DNA from: Dokdonia pacifica | GTDB lineage: Bacteria > Bacteroidota > Bacteroidia > Flavobacteriales > Flavobacteriaceae | NCBI RefSeq assembly: GCF_900188275.1 | Contig: NZ_FZNY01000006.1 | Coordinates: 347,661-411,660, forward strand | Length of the DNA: 64,000 nt | Reading direction: 5' to 3' | Shown: positions 16,952 to 25,710 of the stretch, piece after piece | Position numbering within the stretch: the first letter of the stretch is position 1 | How the letters are laid out: the number at the start of each line of letters is the position of its first letter | Notes under the pieces: model-generated | Told to the model about the DNA's origin: nothing | Seen by the model: only the letters and a program-made list of their open reading frames with translations | Databases searched by the model: none | Translations under genes and position numbers: made by a program

Positions 16952-17952
16952 TGCCTATAGTAACTATTGTCATTCCTACGTATAATCGAGCGCATGTGAT
17001 CGAAGAGGCATTACTGTCTATACAAGGTCAGACATATACAAATTGGGAATGTATTATTGTAGATGATGGTTCTACTGACAATACATTAGAAGTCTTAAAA
17101 GGATTTGAAAAAAAGGACAATAGGTTTAAGATACATACACGCCCTAAAAATAGAACTAAAGGGGCAAATGCTTGTCGTAATATAGGCATTGAAAAAAGTC
17201 AAGGTGCTTATCTTGTCTTTTTAGATTCTGATGATACATTAGCTAAAAAGTGTCTTGAAAACCGCATCCAATGTTTTGATAAAAACAAAAACATACAAGG
17301 GCTTATTTTCTCTACGGGAATATTGAGTGACGATGGTAAGACAGTAACTCCTTTTTCAAAAAAGATAGAGAAAGATTTAGATAGTCAAGCGTATGCAAAA
17401 ATGTTGTTGTCATATGATATCCCCTGGCAAATTACTAATCCTATATGGAAACGAGAAGTTTTTGATAACTATGGAGGTTTTGATGAGCACATGTTAAGAT
17501 TTCAAGATGTAGATCTTCATACAAAACTGATGTTATGTGGTGTTAACGTAAAAAAACTAGATGATATAGATTTCTATTATAAGTTAGAAGACGGATTTGA
17601 AAAATATCAAGATGATGTATTTATTAGTAAAGCCTGTACTGCTATTCTATATTATATAAAAAAATATCTACAACCATCACATGATTATACCTTAGATACT
17701 CAAGAACGAAAAAAGTACTTAGCCATCATGTTTCTTAAAACAATTCATAAGTTTATATACGCCAAAAAAAGACAAGCATTATTTAAAACCTTTTTGAAAT
17801 TTGAAAAACAACATAAGCTTCTTTCTGGAAAAACTAGAAGATTACTTAGATTGTTATATATAATAGATACCTATCAATTACTTGAAAAAAAAGGATTAGG
17901 TTTTTATAAACTTGAAAAATACGCTAGGAATCAAGTTTTTAATTTCAAATGA
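16948..17952 (+). CDS. Family 2 glycosyltransferase (GT-A), paralogue of the preceding gene
   Basis: The 334-residue protein begins VTIVIPTYNRAHVIEEA, then CIIVDDGSTDN and FLDSDDTL as the DxD site. It ends with a basic, aromatic region without clear membrane segments. It overlaps the previous gene by 4 bp (ATGA). Similarity to 15998 and 19176 in the N-terminal catalytic part suggests a family expanded within the locus, with C-terminal halves that diverged, as expected if acceptor choice differs. Confidence 0.85.
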   Translation: MMPIVTIVIPTYNRAHVIEEALLSIQGQTYTNWECIIVDDGSTDNTLEVLKGFEKKDNRFKIHTRPKNRTKGANACRNIGIEKSQGAYLVFLDSDDTLAKKCLENRIQCFDKNKNIQGLIFSTGILSDDGKTVTPFSKKIEKDLDSQAYAKMLLSYDIPWQITNPIWKREVFDNYGGFDEHMLRFQDVDLHTKLMLCGVNVKKLDDIDFYYKLEDGFEKYQDDVFISKACTAILYYIKKYLQPSHDYTLDTQERKKYLAIMFLKTIHKFIYAKKRQALFKTFLKFEKQHKLLSGKTRRLLRLLYIIDTYQLLEKKGLGFYKLEKYARNQVFNFK

Positions 17953-17974
17953 AACAAATCTATCCACACATACT

Positions 17975-19183
17975 ATGGTAAAAAAGAAACCATCTGTTTT
18001 ATTCTGGGTACATACCTTTCCGAGGTTTTCAGAAACATTTATACGTGACCAAGTATGTCAGGTAATAGATCAAGAATGTAATGTTTTTATATATGGAAAG
18101 TCATTTGTGACAAATCAAGAAGACGCACTCAAAGGCTTCGAAAAATATCAGCTAGATAAGCGGTTTGTTTCTAAGCATGATGTGAGAGCTTCTAAATCAG
18201 GGAGCAATAAGTATAAGAACTATTTAGAAAAACTCTTCTTTTTAAGGAAAAATAAACGATTCTCATTAGCAAAATATTTGAAGTTTATACTTAAAAAAAG
18301 ATCATTAGAAGTACAATTTTTATGTATTGCATATTTTTGCGTAAAGAATGATATATCGGTTATTCACGCGCATTTTGGTCCTAATGGAGAATTAGCAGTA
18401 CAGCTTAAAGAACTAGGATTGCAGATAAAAGTAGTCACTACATTTCATGGATATGACGTGAGATTAGGACTAGAAACTCCTGAAATATATAAAGACTTAA
18501 TACATTTAGGGGATGCTATTATTTCGATCTCAACTTATAATAAAAAGATTTTATTGGACATAGGTTTTAAACCAGAGGTGATCGTTGATCTTCCCAACGG
18601 AATACATACAGATTTCTACACGCCTACTACCAATACGGTAGCAGATTCTGACACTATTCCTATCATTACTGTGGGGCGTTTAGTAGAAGAAAAATCAATT
18701 CATATCGCTATAAAAGCACTTAAAATAGTATCGGATAGCGCCCCTCAATACAATTTCAAATATAAAATTGTAGGAGAAGGGGAGTTACGCCCATCTATAG
18801 AAAGTCTTATCGCAGAGACGCATCTTGAAGATAAAATACAATTGTTAGGAGCTAAAAATAGCTTAGAAGTTCGTAACCTATTACAAGAAGCGGCTATTTT
18901 TATCCTTTCAAGTTCTAGAGAAGCTTTTCCTACGGTACTCATGGAAGCCCAAGCGTCAGGACTTGTAATTATTGCAACAGATGTAGGAAGTGTTTCTAGC
19001 ATTGCAGTAAACGGAACGATAATTCCTCCTAATGATGAAGAGGCCATGGCAAATGCAATTATAACCACTCTTGAAAATAAAGAAAACTGGAATCAAATAG
19101 GTTTGAAAAATAGAAACTATATTGTGTCTAATTATGATAGTCATACGCTTACGCAACAATTAATTGCGATATATAATGAATAA
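17975..19183 (+). CDS. Family 4 glycosyltransferase (GT-B)
   Basis: The product is 402 residues. The C-terminal donor domain has ITVGRLVEEKSIHIAIKAL, YKIVGEGELRPSIESLI, IQLLGAKNSLEVRNLL and the EX7E-like FILSSSREAFPTVLMEAQAS. The N-terminal part begins PSVLFWVHTFPRFSETFI, typical of colanic-acid-type (WcaL/AmsK-like) transferases. ATG 17975 gives a clean start 22 bp after the previous gene. An upstream in-frame start at 17912 would overlap it by 41 bp and add an unrelated leader. Confidence 0.87.
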   Translation: MVKKKPSVLFWVHTFPRFSETFIRDQVCQVIDQECNVFIYGKSFVTNQEDALKGFEKYQLDKRFVSKHDVRASKSGSNKYKNYLEKLFFLRKNKRFSLAKYLKFILKKRSLEVQFLCIAYFCVKNDISVIHAHFGPNGELAVQLKELGLQIKVVTTFHGYDVRLGLETPEIYKDLIHLGDAIISISTYNKKILLDIGFKPEVIVDLPNGIHTDFYTPTTNTVADSDTIPIITVGRLVEEKSIHIAIKALKIVSDSAPQYNFKYKIVGEGELRPSIESLIAETHLEDKIQLLGAKNSLEVRNLLQEAAIFILSSSREAFPTVLMEAQASGLVIIATDVGSVSSIAVNGTIIPPNDEEAMANAIITTLENKENWNQIGLKNRNYIVSNYDSHTLTQQLIAIYNE

Positions 19184-20189
19184 CCCCTTAATTTCTATAA
19201 TCATACCGGCATATAATAGGGCGACACTTATTAAAGATACGCTTCAGTCTATTATTGCGCAGTCTAGTTCAGATTGGGAGTGTATTGTTATAGATGATGG
19301 GAGTACAGACACTACGGTTGAGGTTGTTTCCGCTTTCGCGAAAGCGAACTCAAGAATACAACTGCATAAAAGAAGTGAAAGCTATCAATCTGGCGGTAAT
19401 GGTGCACGCCAAATGGGACTGGATATTGCATCATCTGACTGGGTGCTTTTTGTAGATTCGGACGATGTGCTTGCTGAAAATTGTATAGAGAATCGTATCA
19501 ATACTATAGATGAAACATTGGATATGACGGTGTTTCATACAGCGACATTTAAAAAAAATATAGGTGATCATCAGATTTATTGGAATCTACTACATGAAAA
19601 AGAGACCAATGAAGAATACCTCATACGATTTCTTATTCAAGATATGCCATGGCATACAATGGGTGTGTTATGGAGAAAAAAGTTTCTCCAACATATAGGA
19701 GGATGGAATCAAAACCTTACTGCTTGGCAAGATTGGGAACTCCACGTAAGAGCACTTACCTATAAACCAAAGATAAAATCCAATAATACGATCGCTGATA
19801 ATTATTATAGATTGGATGTCGTAAATTCTATAGCTTCTAAAAAAAGATCTCTTCAGTACAATCTAACCATAAAGAAAGCGATTGAATGTGTAGAGGCAAA
19901 AGTACTTCACAGTTTTACGGCATCAGAAATTAAAAAACGAATTCAATATTTGATTTATCGTAACCTTATCGCAAACCCCATAAAGTGGAAGTTGTTTCAA
20001 CTCCCTTTTGCATTAAAAACTTCAGATATGTCGTTTTCAACGGTTTCTAAACAAAAATTTTTACGTGCCTATTGGAAAGAACGTTTTTTTTCTATAACCA
20101 TTATAAAACGAATCTTGAAACATAAATGTAAGTTGTCTTACTATGATTATTTATATCCAACAACTACTTTTTTAAAAAAGAGATTTTAG
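19176..20189 (+). CDS. Family 2 glycosyltransferase (GT-A), third paralogue
   Basis: The 337-residue protein has ISIIIPAYNRATLIKDTL, the WECIVIDDGSTDTT motif and FVDSDD. The start is ATG 19176, overlapping the previous stop by 8 bp; a TTG at 19164 is less likely. The segment after the nucleotide motif contains the iterated palindrome (19330-19346), which reads VSAFAKAN in place of the sequence its paralogues have there. That gives a direct view of the element sitting in a tolerant loop. Confidence 0.86.
   Translation: MNNPLISIIIPAYNRATLIKDTLQSIIAQSSSDWECIVIDDGSTDTTVEVVSAFAKANSRIQLHKRSESYQSGGNGARQMGLDIASSDWVLFVDSDDVLAENCIENRINTIDETLDMTVFHTATFKKNIGDHQIYWNLLHEKETNEEYLIRFLIQDMPWHTMGVLWRKKFLQHIGGWNQNLTAWQDWELHVRALTYKPKIKSNNTIADNYYRLDVVNSIASKKRSLQYNLTIKKAIECVEAKVLHSFTASEIKKRIQYLIYRNLIANPIKWKLFQLPFALKTSDMSFSTVSKQKFLRAYWKERFFSITIIKRILKHKCKLSYYDYLYPTTTFLKKRF
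19330..19346. repeat. Iterated palindrome, copy 3 (perfect core)
   Basis: CCGCTTTCGCGAAAGCG; the palindrome is 19331-19346. It is coding and read as Ser-Ala-Phe-Ala-Lys-Ala in a GT2 gene. Confidence 0.95.
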
Positions 20190-20190
20190 G

Positions 20191-21285
20191 ATGCAGTATA
20201 TCAAACAACTAGATAGTATAAGAGCTGTAGCAGTATTGTTGGTTATTGTAAGTCATTGGCTTCCAAAACAAAATATCCTAAATAGCATTCCTAATGGACA
20301 AATTGGTGTTGATATATTTTTTGTGTTAAGTGGGTTTTTGATTTCAAAAATATTATTTGATAATAGAGATAAAGCAATTGCATTAGGGCAACCCGTATCT
20401 AATGTTTTAAAGGGTTTCTATATAAGGCGTTCGCTACGTATTTTTCCTATATACTATCTTACAATTATTGTAGTATACATAGCGGCAGATAGTACAAATA
20501 CTTCTATTAAAGATGCTCTTGTATACTATCTTACATATACATCAAATTTTTATTTTTTTAATAGACAAGCTTGGGATGGGATATTGTCTCATATGTGGTC
20601 ATTAGCAGTAGAAGAACAATATTACTTGATATGGCCTTGGTTAGTTTTATTAGTTAGAAAGAAATATATACTTCCTATAATTTTTATTTTTATAGCTATA
20701 GGAATAGGGAGTCAATTATGGCTTCATGGCGTTAAAATGAGTAGAATACTTACGTTTACTTGTTTTGATGCTTTTGGGATTGGTTCATTATTAGCATGGG
20801 GAATTACCTATAAGAAAGAAAAAATGATTTTCTATTATAACCGATTAAGGATTATAGCAGTTATTGCTTTCTTGTATTTTATATGGGGAGTCACTACAAA
20901 ACAATGGATGGTTGTATCTATAAGAACTACGGTGTCCATGATTACGGTTTGGCTTATTTGTTATATATATTTATATCATCAAACTGAAAAATTAAGAGGC
21001 AAGCTGATATTAAATAATCCGATGCTTATTTTTCTTGGAAAAATAAGTTATGGCATTTATTTATATCATAATATTGTACCGAAATTGGTAGTTAAAAAGT
21101 ATATAGATGTATATGTGAATCCATTACTGCCAGATTTTTTCAATGTAAAATATAAGACACTACTTTTGTTAGCAGAAAATGGGATGAGTGTTGTTTTAAT
21201 TTCTTGGCTTTCATTTATGCTTATAGAAAAAAGGTTTTTAATGCTTAAAAAAAGATTCAATTACATAACCAAAAAAGATCATTAA
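20191..21285 (+). CDS. Acyltransferase family 3 membrane protein (OafA-like)
   Basis: The product is 364 residues with about ten hydrophobic segments. The N-terminus has the family signature: IKQLDSIRAVAVLLVIVSHW with the catalytic-site His, then GVDIFFVLSGFLISKIL, FYIRRSLRIFPIYYL and the mid-protein HMWSLAVEEQYYLIWPW. These enzymes acylate (often acetylate) sugars on the periplasmic side or on lipid-linked intermediates. There is no SGNH extension in this polypeptide, but an SGNH-like gene lies two genes downstream (22198). It overlaps the next gene by 1 bp. Confidence 0.9.
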   Translation: MQYIKQLDSIRAVAVLLVIVSHWLPKQNILNSIPNGQIGVDIFFVLSGFLISKILFDNRDKAIALGQPVSNVLKGFYIRRSLRIFPIYYLTIIVVYIAADSTNTSIKDALVYYLTYTSNFYFFNRQAWDGILSHMWSLAVEEQYYLIWPWLVLLVRKKYILPIIFIFIAIGIGSQLWLHGVKMSRILTFTCFDAFGIGSLLAWGITYKKEKMIFYYNRLRIIAVIAFLYFIWGVTTKQWMVVSIRTTVSMITVWLICYIYLYHQTEKLRGKLILNNPMLIFLGKISYGIYLYHNIVPKLVVKKYIDVYVNPLLPDFFNVKYKTLLLLAENGMSVVLISWLSFMLIEKRFLMLKKRFNYITKKDH

Positions 21286-22184
21286 TGAAGGGGCAAAAAG
21301 AAGGTATATCCGTAATTATTTGTTGTTATAATAGCGCAGAACGACTTCCAAAGACGTTGGAGCATATGTTTGCCCAAAAGCTCTCTGATGGTGTTTTAAT
21401 GGAAGTTATTGTGGTAGATAATGCTTCAAAAGATAGTACAGCTAAGGTTGCTCAGGATCTTTGGGATATGCAAGAGGAGTTACCGCAAGTAACATTTCAA
21501 GTGGTTCCAGAAACAGAACCAGGTCTAAGTTATGCAAGAGAGAAAGGTATGGATACTGCTTCTTATGAGTACTTACTTTTTTGTGATGATGATAATTGGT
21601 TTAATGAAGAGTATGTGCAACGTACATATACTTTTTTAAAAGAGAATAAAGAGTATGGAGCTGTAGGTGGGAATGGGAAAGCAGCTTGTGAAGTGACGCC
21701 ACCTTCTTGGTTTGAAAAATTCTCTAGTATTTATGCCTTAGGGTGCCGTAATGATGGTGATGTGACCAATGTTTATGGGGCAGGAATGGGTGTGCGAAAA
21801 TCATTGATTAAAGGATATAAAACACAGCTTTCAGATCGTAAAGGAAATTCTTTAGCTTCAGGAGGAGATAGTGAATGGTGTATGCAAGTTCGTAAACAAG
21901 GATATAAAATAAGACAAGTATGTGATAATACTTTTTTTCATTTTATTCCTAAAGAACGACTAACGAATTCGTACTTATATAGAATGGCAAAAGGAAGAGG
22001 AGAGACTAAAGCACAGCTTACCTTGTTGAAGTATAACAATAGTGCATGGGCAACAGGACTGGGATATCGTTTTAGGACAGATGCTAAAATCCTATGGAAA
22101 GCTTTAGGTACTGGAAATCGAGTGTCTATTACGTATACTTGGTATACTATAACATCATATTGGAAAAGTTTATTAAAGAAATAA
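21285..22184 (+). CDS. Family 2 glycosyltransferase
   Basis: The 299-residue protein has the GT2 start ISVIICCYNSAERLPKTL, EVIVVDNASKDSTAKVA, and a DDD metal site in LLFCDDDNWFNEEY. The later GGDSEWCMQVRKQGY is typical of the acceptor-side region. It lies outside the tight paralogue group at 16-20 kb: the motif is VVDNAS and not VDDGSTD. Confidence 0.87.
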   Translation: MKGQKEGISVIICCYNSAERLPKTLEHMFAQKLSDGVLMEVIVVDNASKDSTAKVAQDLWDMQEELPQVTFQVVPETEPGLSYAREKGMDTASYEYLLFCDDDNWFNEEYVQRTYTFLKENKEYGAVGGNGKAACEVTPPSWFEKFSSIYALGCRNDGDVTNVYGAGMGVRKSLIKGYKTQLSDRKGNSLASGGDSEWCMQVRKQGYKIRQVCDNTFFHFIPKERLTNSYLYRMAKGRGETKAQLTLLKYNNSAWATGLGYRFRTDAKILWKALGTGNRVSITYTWYTITSYWKSLLKK

Positions 22185-22197
22185 ATTAAAAGATACA

Positions 22198-23127
22198 ATG
22201 CGTCGTTTATTAAAACATATAGGTTTATATATACTCCTATTTCTAAGTTTTGCAACTATAGGCGATCTTTTGGTGTCTTATAGGTTAAAGTCTCGTATCC
22301 ATATGTCTAGAGGGGAATTGCATACTTGGAGAGATATCTATAAAGGTACTATTGATGCAGAGATGGCAATATATGGATCGTCTAGAGCATGGGTTCAAGT
22401 AGATCCTGCTATTCTAAAAGAAGGTGTGGGAAAAGAAACCTATAATTTTGGTGTTAATGGGTTTCCATTCCCTATGCAATTATATAGACATCAAGAATAC
22501 TTTAAACATAATAAGCATCCAAAACAAATTGTGCTTTGTATAGATTGGTTTAGTCTAACTAGACGAAGTGATTTGTATAATGAGACACAGTTTTTACCTT
22601 ATATGCTGTTTAATTTTGAGTTTTATAATAAGTTTAAAACTTATGAAGGAGTGAATCTTGCTAAAACAACAATTCCTTTTTATAGATATTTAGGAGATGT
22701 AGATTTATATAAAAAACTCTTTAATGAATCACATGTATATAGAGTAAAGGGGTATAGGGCATTTGATAAAGAATTTGAAAATGGTAAGAATACTTCAATT
22801 GAGATTAAAGTGTATGCTGAAGTTGTAGCTAGTTTTAAAAAATTTATAGAAGAGCTAAAAGAAGAAGATATTGGTCTGACTCTAGTAATTGCTCCTTTTT
22901 ATATAGAAGGACAAGATAGGGTGACAAATAGAAGAGAGCATCTAGAAGTGATTTCTTCTATTAGTAAAGAATATGGAATACCATTATTAGATTATACACA
23001 AGATAGCTTAAGCTTTGATAAAAATTTATTCTATAATAATATGCATCTTAATAAAACAGGAGCAGAACTGTTTAGTACAAGATTGGCATTAGATTTAAAA
23101 TCTATTATAGAAGACGATATTAAGTAA
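22198..23127 (+). CDS. Membrane-anchored SGNH/GDSL-like protein
   Basis: The 309-residue protein has one N-terminal TM anchor (IGLYILLFLSFATIGDLLV) with the rest probably periplasmic. Two SGNH-fold landmarks can be seen: an early MAIYGSSRAWVQVDP (Ser block) and a late FYNNMHLNKTGAELFS (His block). The usual Asp three residues before the His is Asn here, so hydrolase activity is uncertain. Such proteins often assist acyl transfer to glycans next to acyltransferase-3 or MBOAT partners, which fits the acyltransferase at 20191 and the AlgI-like protein at 38085. I cannot tell which, if either, it serves. Confidence 0.6.
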   Translation: MRRLLKHIGLYILLFLSFATIGDLLVSYRLKSRIHMSRGELHTWRDIYKGTIDAEMAIYGSSRAWVQVDPAILKEGVGKETYNFGVNGFPFPMQLYRHQEYFKHNKHPKQIVLCIDWFSLTRRSDLYNETQFLPYMLFNFEFYNKFKTYEGVNLAKTTIPFYRYLGDVDLYKKLFNESHVYRVKGYRAFDKEFENGKNTSIEIKVYAEVVASFKKFIEELKEEDIGLTLVIAPFYIEGQDRVTNRREHLEVISSISKEYGIPLLDYTQDSLSFDKNLFYNNMHLNKTGAELFSTRLALDLKSIIEDDIK

Positions 23128-23134
23128 GTATTAT

Positions 23135-24307
23135 TTACTCTAAAATAGCTTGTGAATATGCCTTTTCAATCTCTGAAACACTATAATTAGTCGTATAGAT
23201 AGTACGTAACTCTTGACTTAGTTGTTCTGTCTCTTGTGCAGTTAGATGCGTAATAGTTGTCATTAGTTTAGATAATATAGCTCCTTTTTCTTCCTTTACA
23301 AAATAAGGGTAATCTTTACCTAATCTTGTGGCCATTGCCCCGACATCTGTACTTATAATAAGACGACTACCAGCCATTGCTTCAATAGCTGTATAAGGAC
23401 CTCCTTCTATGGATGAAGCAATAAGTAGGCAATCATGTGTTGTATGAACTTTAGCTATATCCTTTAGGGCAATAGCTCCATAAAATTGAATACGGTCATC
23501 ATTAGAAGCTTGCTTTTCTAAATCATTTTTTAAAGTCCCATCTCCATATATGTGAAGACTTAAATCAGAGTTTTTAATACTTTTAAAAGCATCAATAATT
23601 AGATCAATGCGTTTGGTTTGTTCTAAACGCGAAATACAATAAAATTCAGTACTTGGTTTTTTGATAATAGGTGCATTTAGAAACTGATCTTCCCACATCG
23701 CACATTGATCAATAATACTATGTTTGTTTTCAGGTAGTGCTTTTGCTAGTATATCAAGATTACGCTTTGAATGGTGTATAAAATGTGATATACCTTTGAG
23801 CCAGGATAATTTTTCTGGCAAAATGTGATGAGGAGCTATTTGTTGTGTAACTCTTATGTAAATAGGCTTTTGTAACTGTTTGGCAAGTTTGATAACCTCT
23901 TCATTCCAAGTCCCAGTAAGTTGAGAACAAATAATGATACGATCATAATTTGATATATAATTTTCAAGCACTGAAAGACGCTTATTGTAAATATCTATAA
24001 AAGTTTTTGTAAAAGCATTATTTAACCTTTGGTGTAAAGGAATAGACATTGGCTTTACAATTCCTAAAATTCGTAAGGAGGCTTTTACTAAAAAATTATT
24101 TTTAAAAAGTATACGATCTACAGAGTCATAGGCAGATGAATCTATAAAATCAAATAAAGAGCAATCGTCATAATATGTACCTACACTAAGTACAAATACA
24201 TCTTGATTACGATGCAATAGAGATTGTGCAATAAAGCCTACATCTAAATTTACACCACCCCATTGATTAATAGGTGAAATAATAAGACATTTTTCTGATG
24301 TACTCAT
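23135..24307 (-). CDS. Family 4 glycosyltransferase, reversed orientation
   Basis: The 390-residue GT-B protein has N-terminal SPINQWGGVNLDVGFIAQSL and a donor domain with EFYCISRLEQTKRIDLIIDA, LHIYGDGTLKNDLEKQA, IQFYGAIALKDIAKV and LIASSIEGGPYTAIEAMAGS. It is the only minus-strand gene between 5 and 49 kb and ends 7 bp from the stop of 22198. ATG 24307 is preferred to a TTG at 24340. It needs its own promoter in 24308-24434, which it shares with the divergent gene at 24435; no clear box was found. A late insertion or single-gene inversion would explain the arrangement. Confidence 0.85.
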   Translation of the reverse strand: MSTSEKCLIISPINQWGGVNLDVGFIAQSLLHRNQDVFVLSVGTYYDDCSLFDFIDSSAYDSVDRILFKNNFLVKASLRILGIVKPMSIPLHQRLNNAFTKTFIDIYNKRLSVLENYISNYDRIIICSQLTGTWNEEVIKLAKQLQKPIYIRVTQQIAPHHILPEKLSWLKGISHFIHHSKRNLDILAKALPENKHSIIDQCAMWEDQFLNAPIIKKPSTEFYCISRLEQTKRIDLIIDAFKSIKNSDLSLHIYGDGTLKNDLEKQASNDDRIQFYGAIALKDIAKVHTTHDCLLIASSIEGGPYTAIEAMAGSRLIISTDVGAMATRLGKDYPYFVKEEKGAILSKLMTTITHLTAQETEQLSQELRTIYTTNYSVSEIEKAYSQAILE

Positions 24308-24434
24308 AGAGTGTTTAAGAGTGGTAGATTCTACAATCAAAGGTATTTGATATTTTAGAAAACTAATAATTTTACATAACTTATATTTGAATTCTGAAAA
24401 ACAGAGCCTAACAGAATAACCCTATACCAATCAT

Positions 24435-25685
24435 TTGCAAACAAAGACAAAAATATTAATAGCTGTAGAATCTATAGATGTAGATGATAGTAGTGGTACA
24501 AAAGGTAGGGTAGCGCTTATCAAAAATATGGCAGAGGTTGGCTATGATGTAACCGTATTGCATTATACCCAAAAAGAGATGTCGATAGAAGGTGTACACT
24601 GTATTTCTGTAAAAGAAAATAGATATTCGAGACATTTCCTATTAAGTAGAATACAACGTTATATATATCGTTGGTTTAAACATAATATAGGTGTGCGACA
24701 AGAACGAAAACATGGATTTTCATATACATGGGTTAATGATGCTAGGACGATAGCTAAAGCTATAAATTCATACCATCCTGACGATTTTGATATGCTATGG
24801 ACTTTTGGGAAAGGAACAAGTTTCAGAATGCATGCTGGTGTTTTGCGTTTGCCTAAGTGGTATCATAAATGGTATGCTTATATACATGATCCATACCCAC
24901 AACAATTGTATCCTAGACCTTATAACTATGTTCCTGAAGGCTATAAAAAGAAACGATACTTCTTTAGAGAAATGACTCAGGTTGCAAAAAAAATAGTGTT
25001 TCCAAGTTTATTACTTAAAGACTGGATGCAAAGTTATTTTGTAGACATAAATGGAAAAGAATTAATCATTCCACATCAAATCGCAGAAGTCTCTATAGCA
25101 GAAACTACGTTGCCAACGTATTTTTCATTCTCTAAATTTACCATCTTACATGCCGGTAATTTGCTAGATTTACGTGACCCAAAACCTTTGGTGATAGCAT
25201 TTGCCAATTTTTGTAAACTCCACCCAGAAGCCAAAGAAAATAGTACACTTATTTTTTTAGGAAAGCCTTCTATTTTTGATAATTACTTACAATCAGAAAT
25301 CAAAAAAAACACGGCTATATATGCTAGTAAAGATTATGTCCCTTTTGAGCAAGTGTATAAAATGCAACAAGAAGCAAGTGTTAATGTAATTCTGGAAGCA
25401 TCTTCAGAAATAAGCCCTTTTCTTCCAGGTAAATTTGCACATTGTGTTGCGGCAAATAAGCCTATTTTATTGATAGGACCTTATTATAGTGAAAGTAAAC
25501 GTCTATTGGGAGAAGACTACCTGTATAAATTTGAGTTTGATCAGATAGATGCATTAACTCAAGCAATAAGTACACTTTACGCAAAATGGAAAACAGATAA
25601 GTCAATACCATTAAATAGACCAGATCTTGAAGCATATCTTTCTGAATCTTATTTAAAGAAAATAGTAGATCAAAGTATAAAATAA
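24435..25685 (+). CDS. GT-B glycosyltransferase (GT4-like)
   Basis: The 416-residue protein's C-terminal half has FTILHAGNLLDLRDPKPLVI, STLIFLGKPS, YVPFEQVYKMQQEASVNVIL and SPFLPGKFAHCVAANKPILL, which follow the GT4 donor-domain order. The N-terminal half (VESIDVDDSSGTKGRVALI) is Rossmann-like but not close to a named family. The start is TTG 24435. It heads the right-hand arm of the locus after the reversed GT4 gene. Confidence 0.75.
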   Translation: MQTKTKILIAVESIDVDDSSGTKGRVALIKNMAEVGYDVTVLHYTQKEMSIEGVHCISVKENRYSRHFLLSRIQRYIYRWFKHNIGVRQERKHGFSYTWVNDARTIAKAINSYHPDDFDMLWTFGKGTSFRMHAGVLRLPKWYHKWYAYIHDPYPQQLYPRPYNYVPEGYKKKRYFFREMTQVAKKIVFPSLLLKDWMQSYFVDINGKELIIPHQIAEVSIAETTLPTYFSFSKFTILHAGNLLDLRDPKPLVIAFANFCKLHPEAKENSTLIFLGKPSIFDNYLQSEIKKNTAIYASKDYVPFEQVYKMQQEASVNVILEASSEISPFLPGKFAHCVAANKPILLIGPYYSESKRLLGEDYLYKFEFDQIDALTQAISTLYAKWKTDKSIPLNRPDLEAYLSESYLKKIVDQSIK

Positions 25686-25710
25686 ATAAACCTTACGTAA
25701 TTTAGCATAT

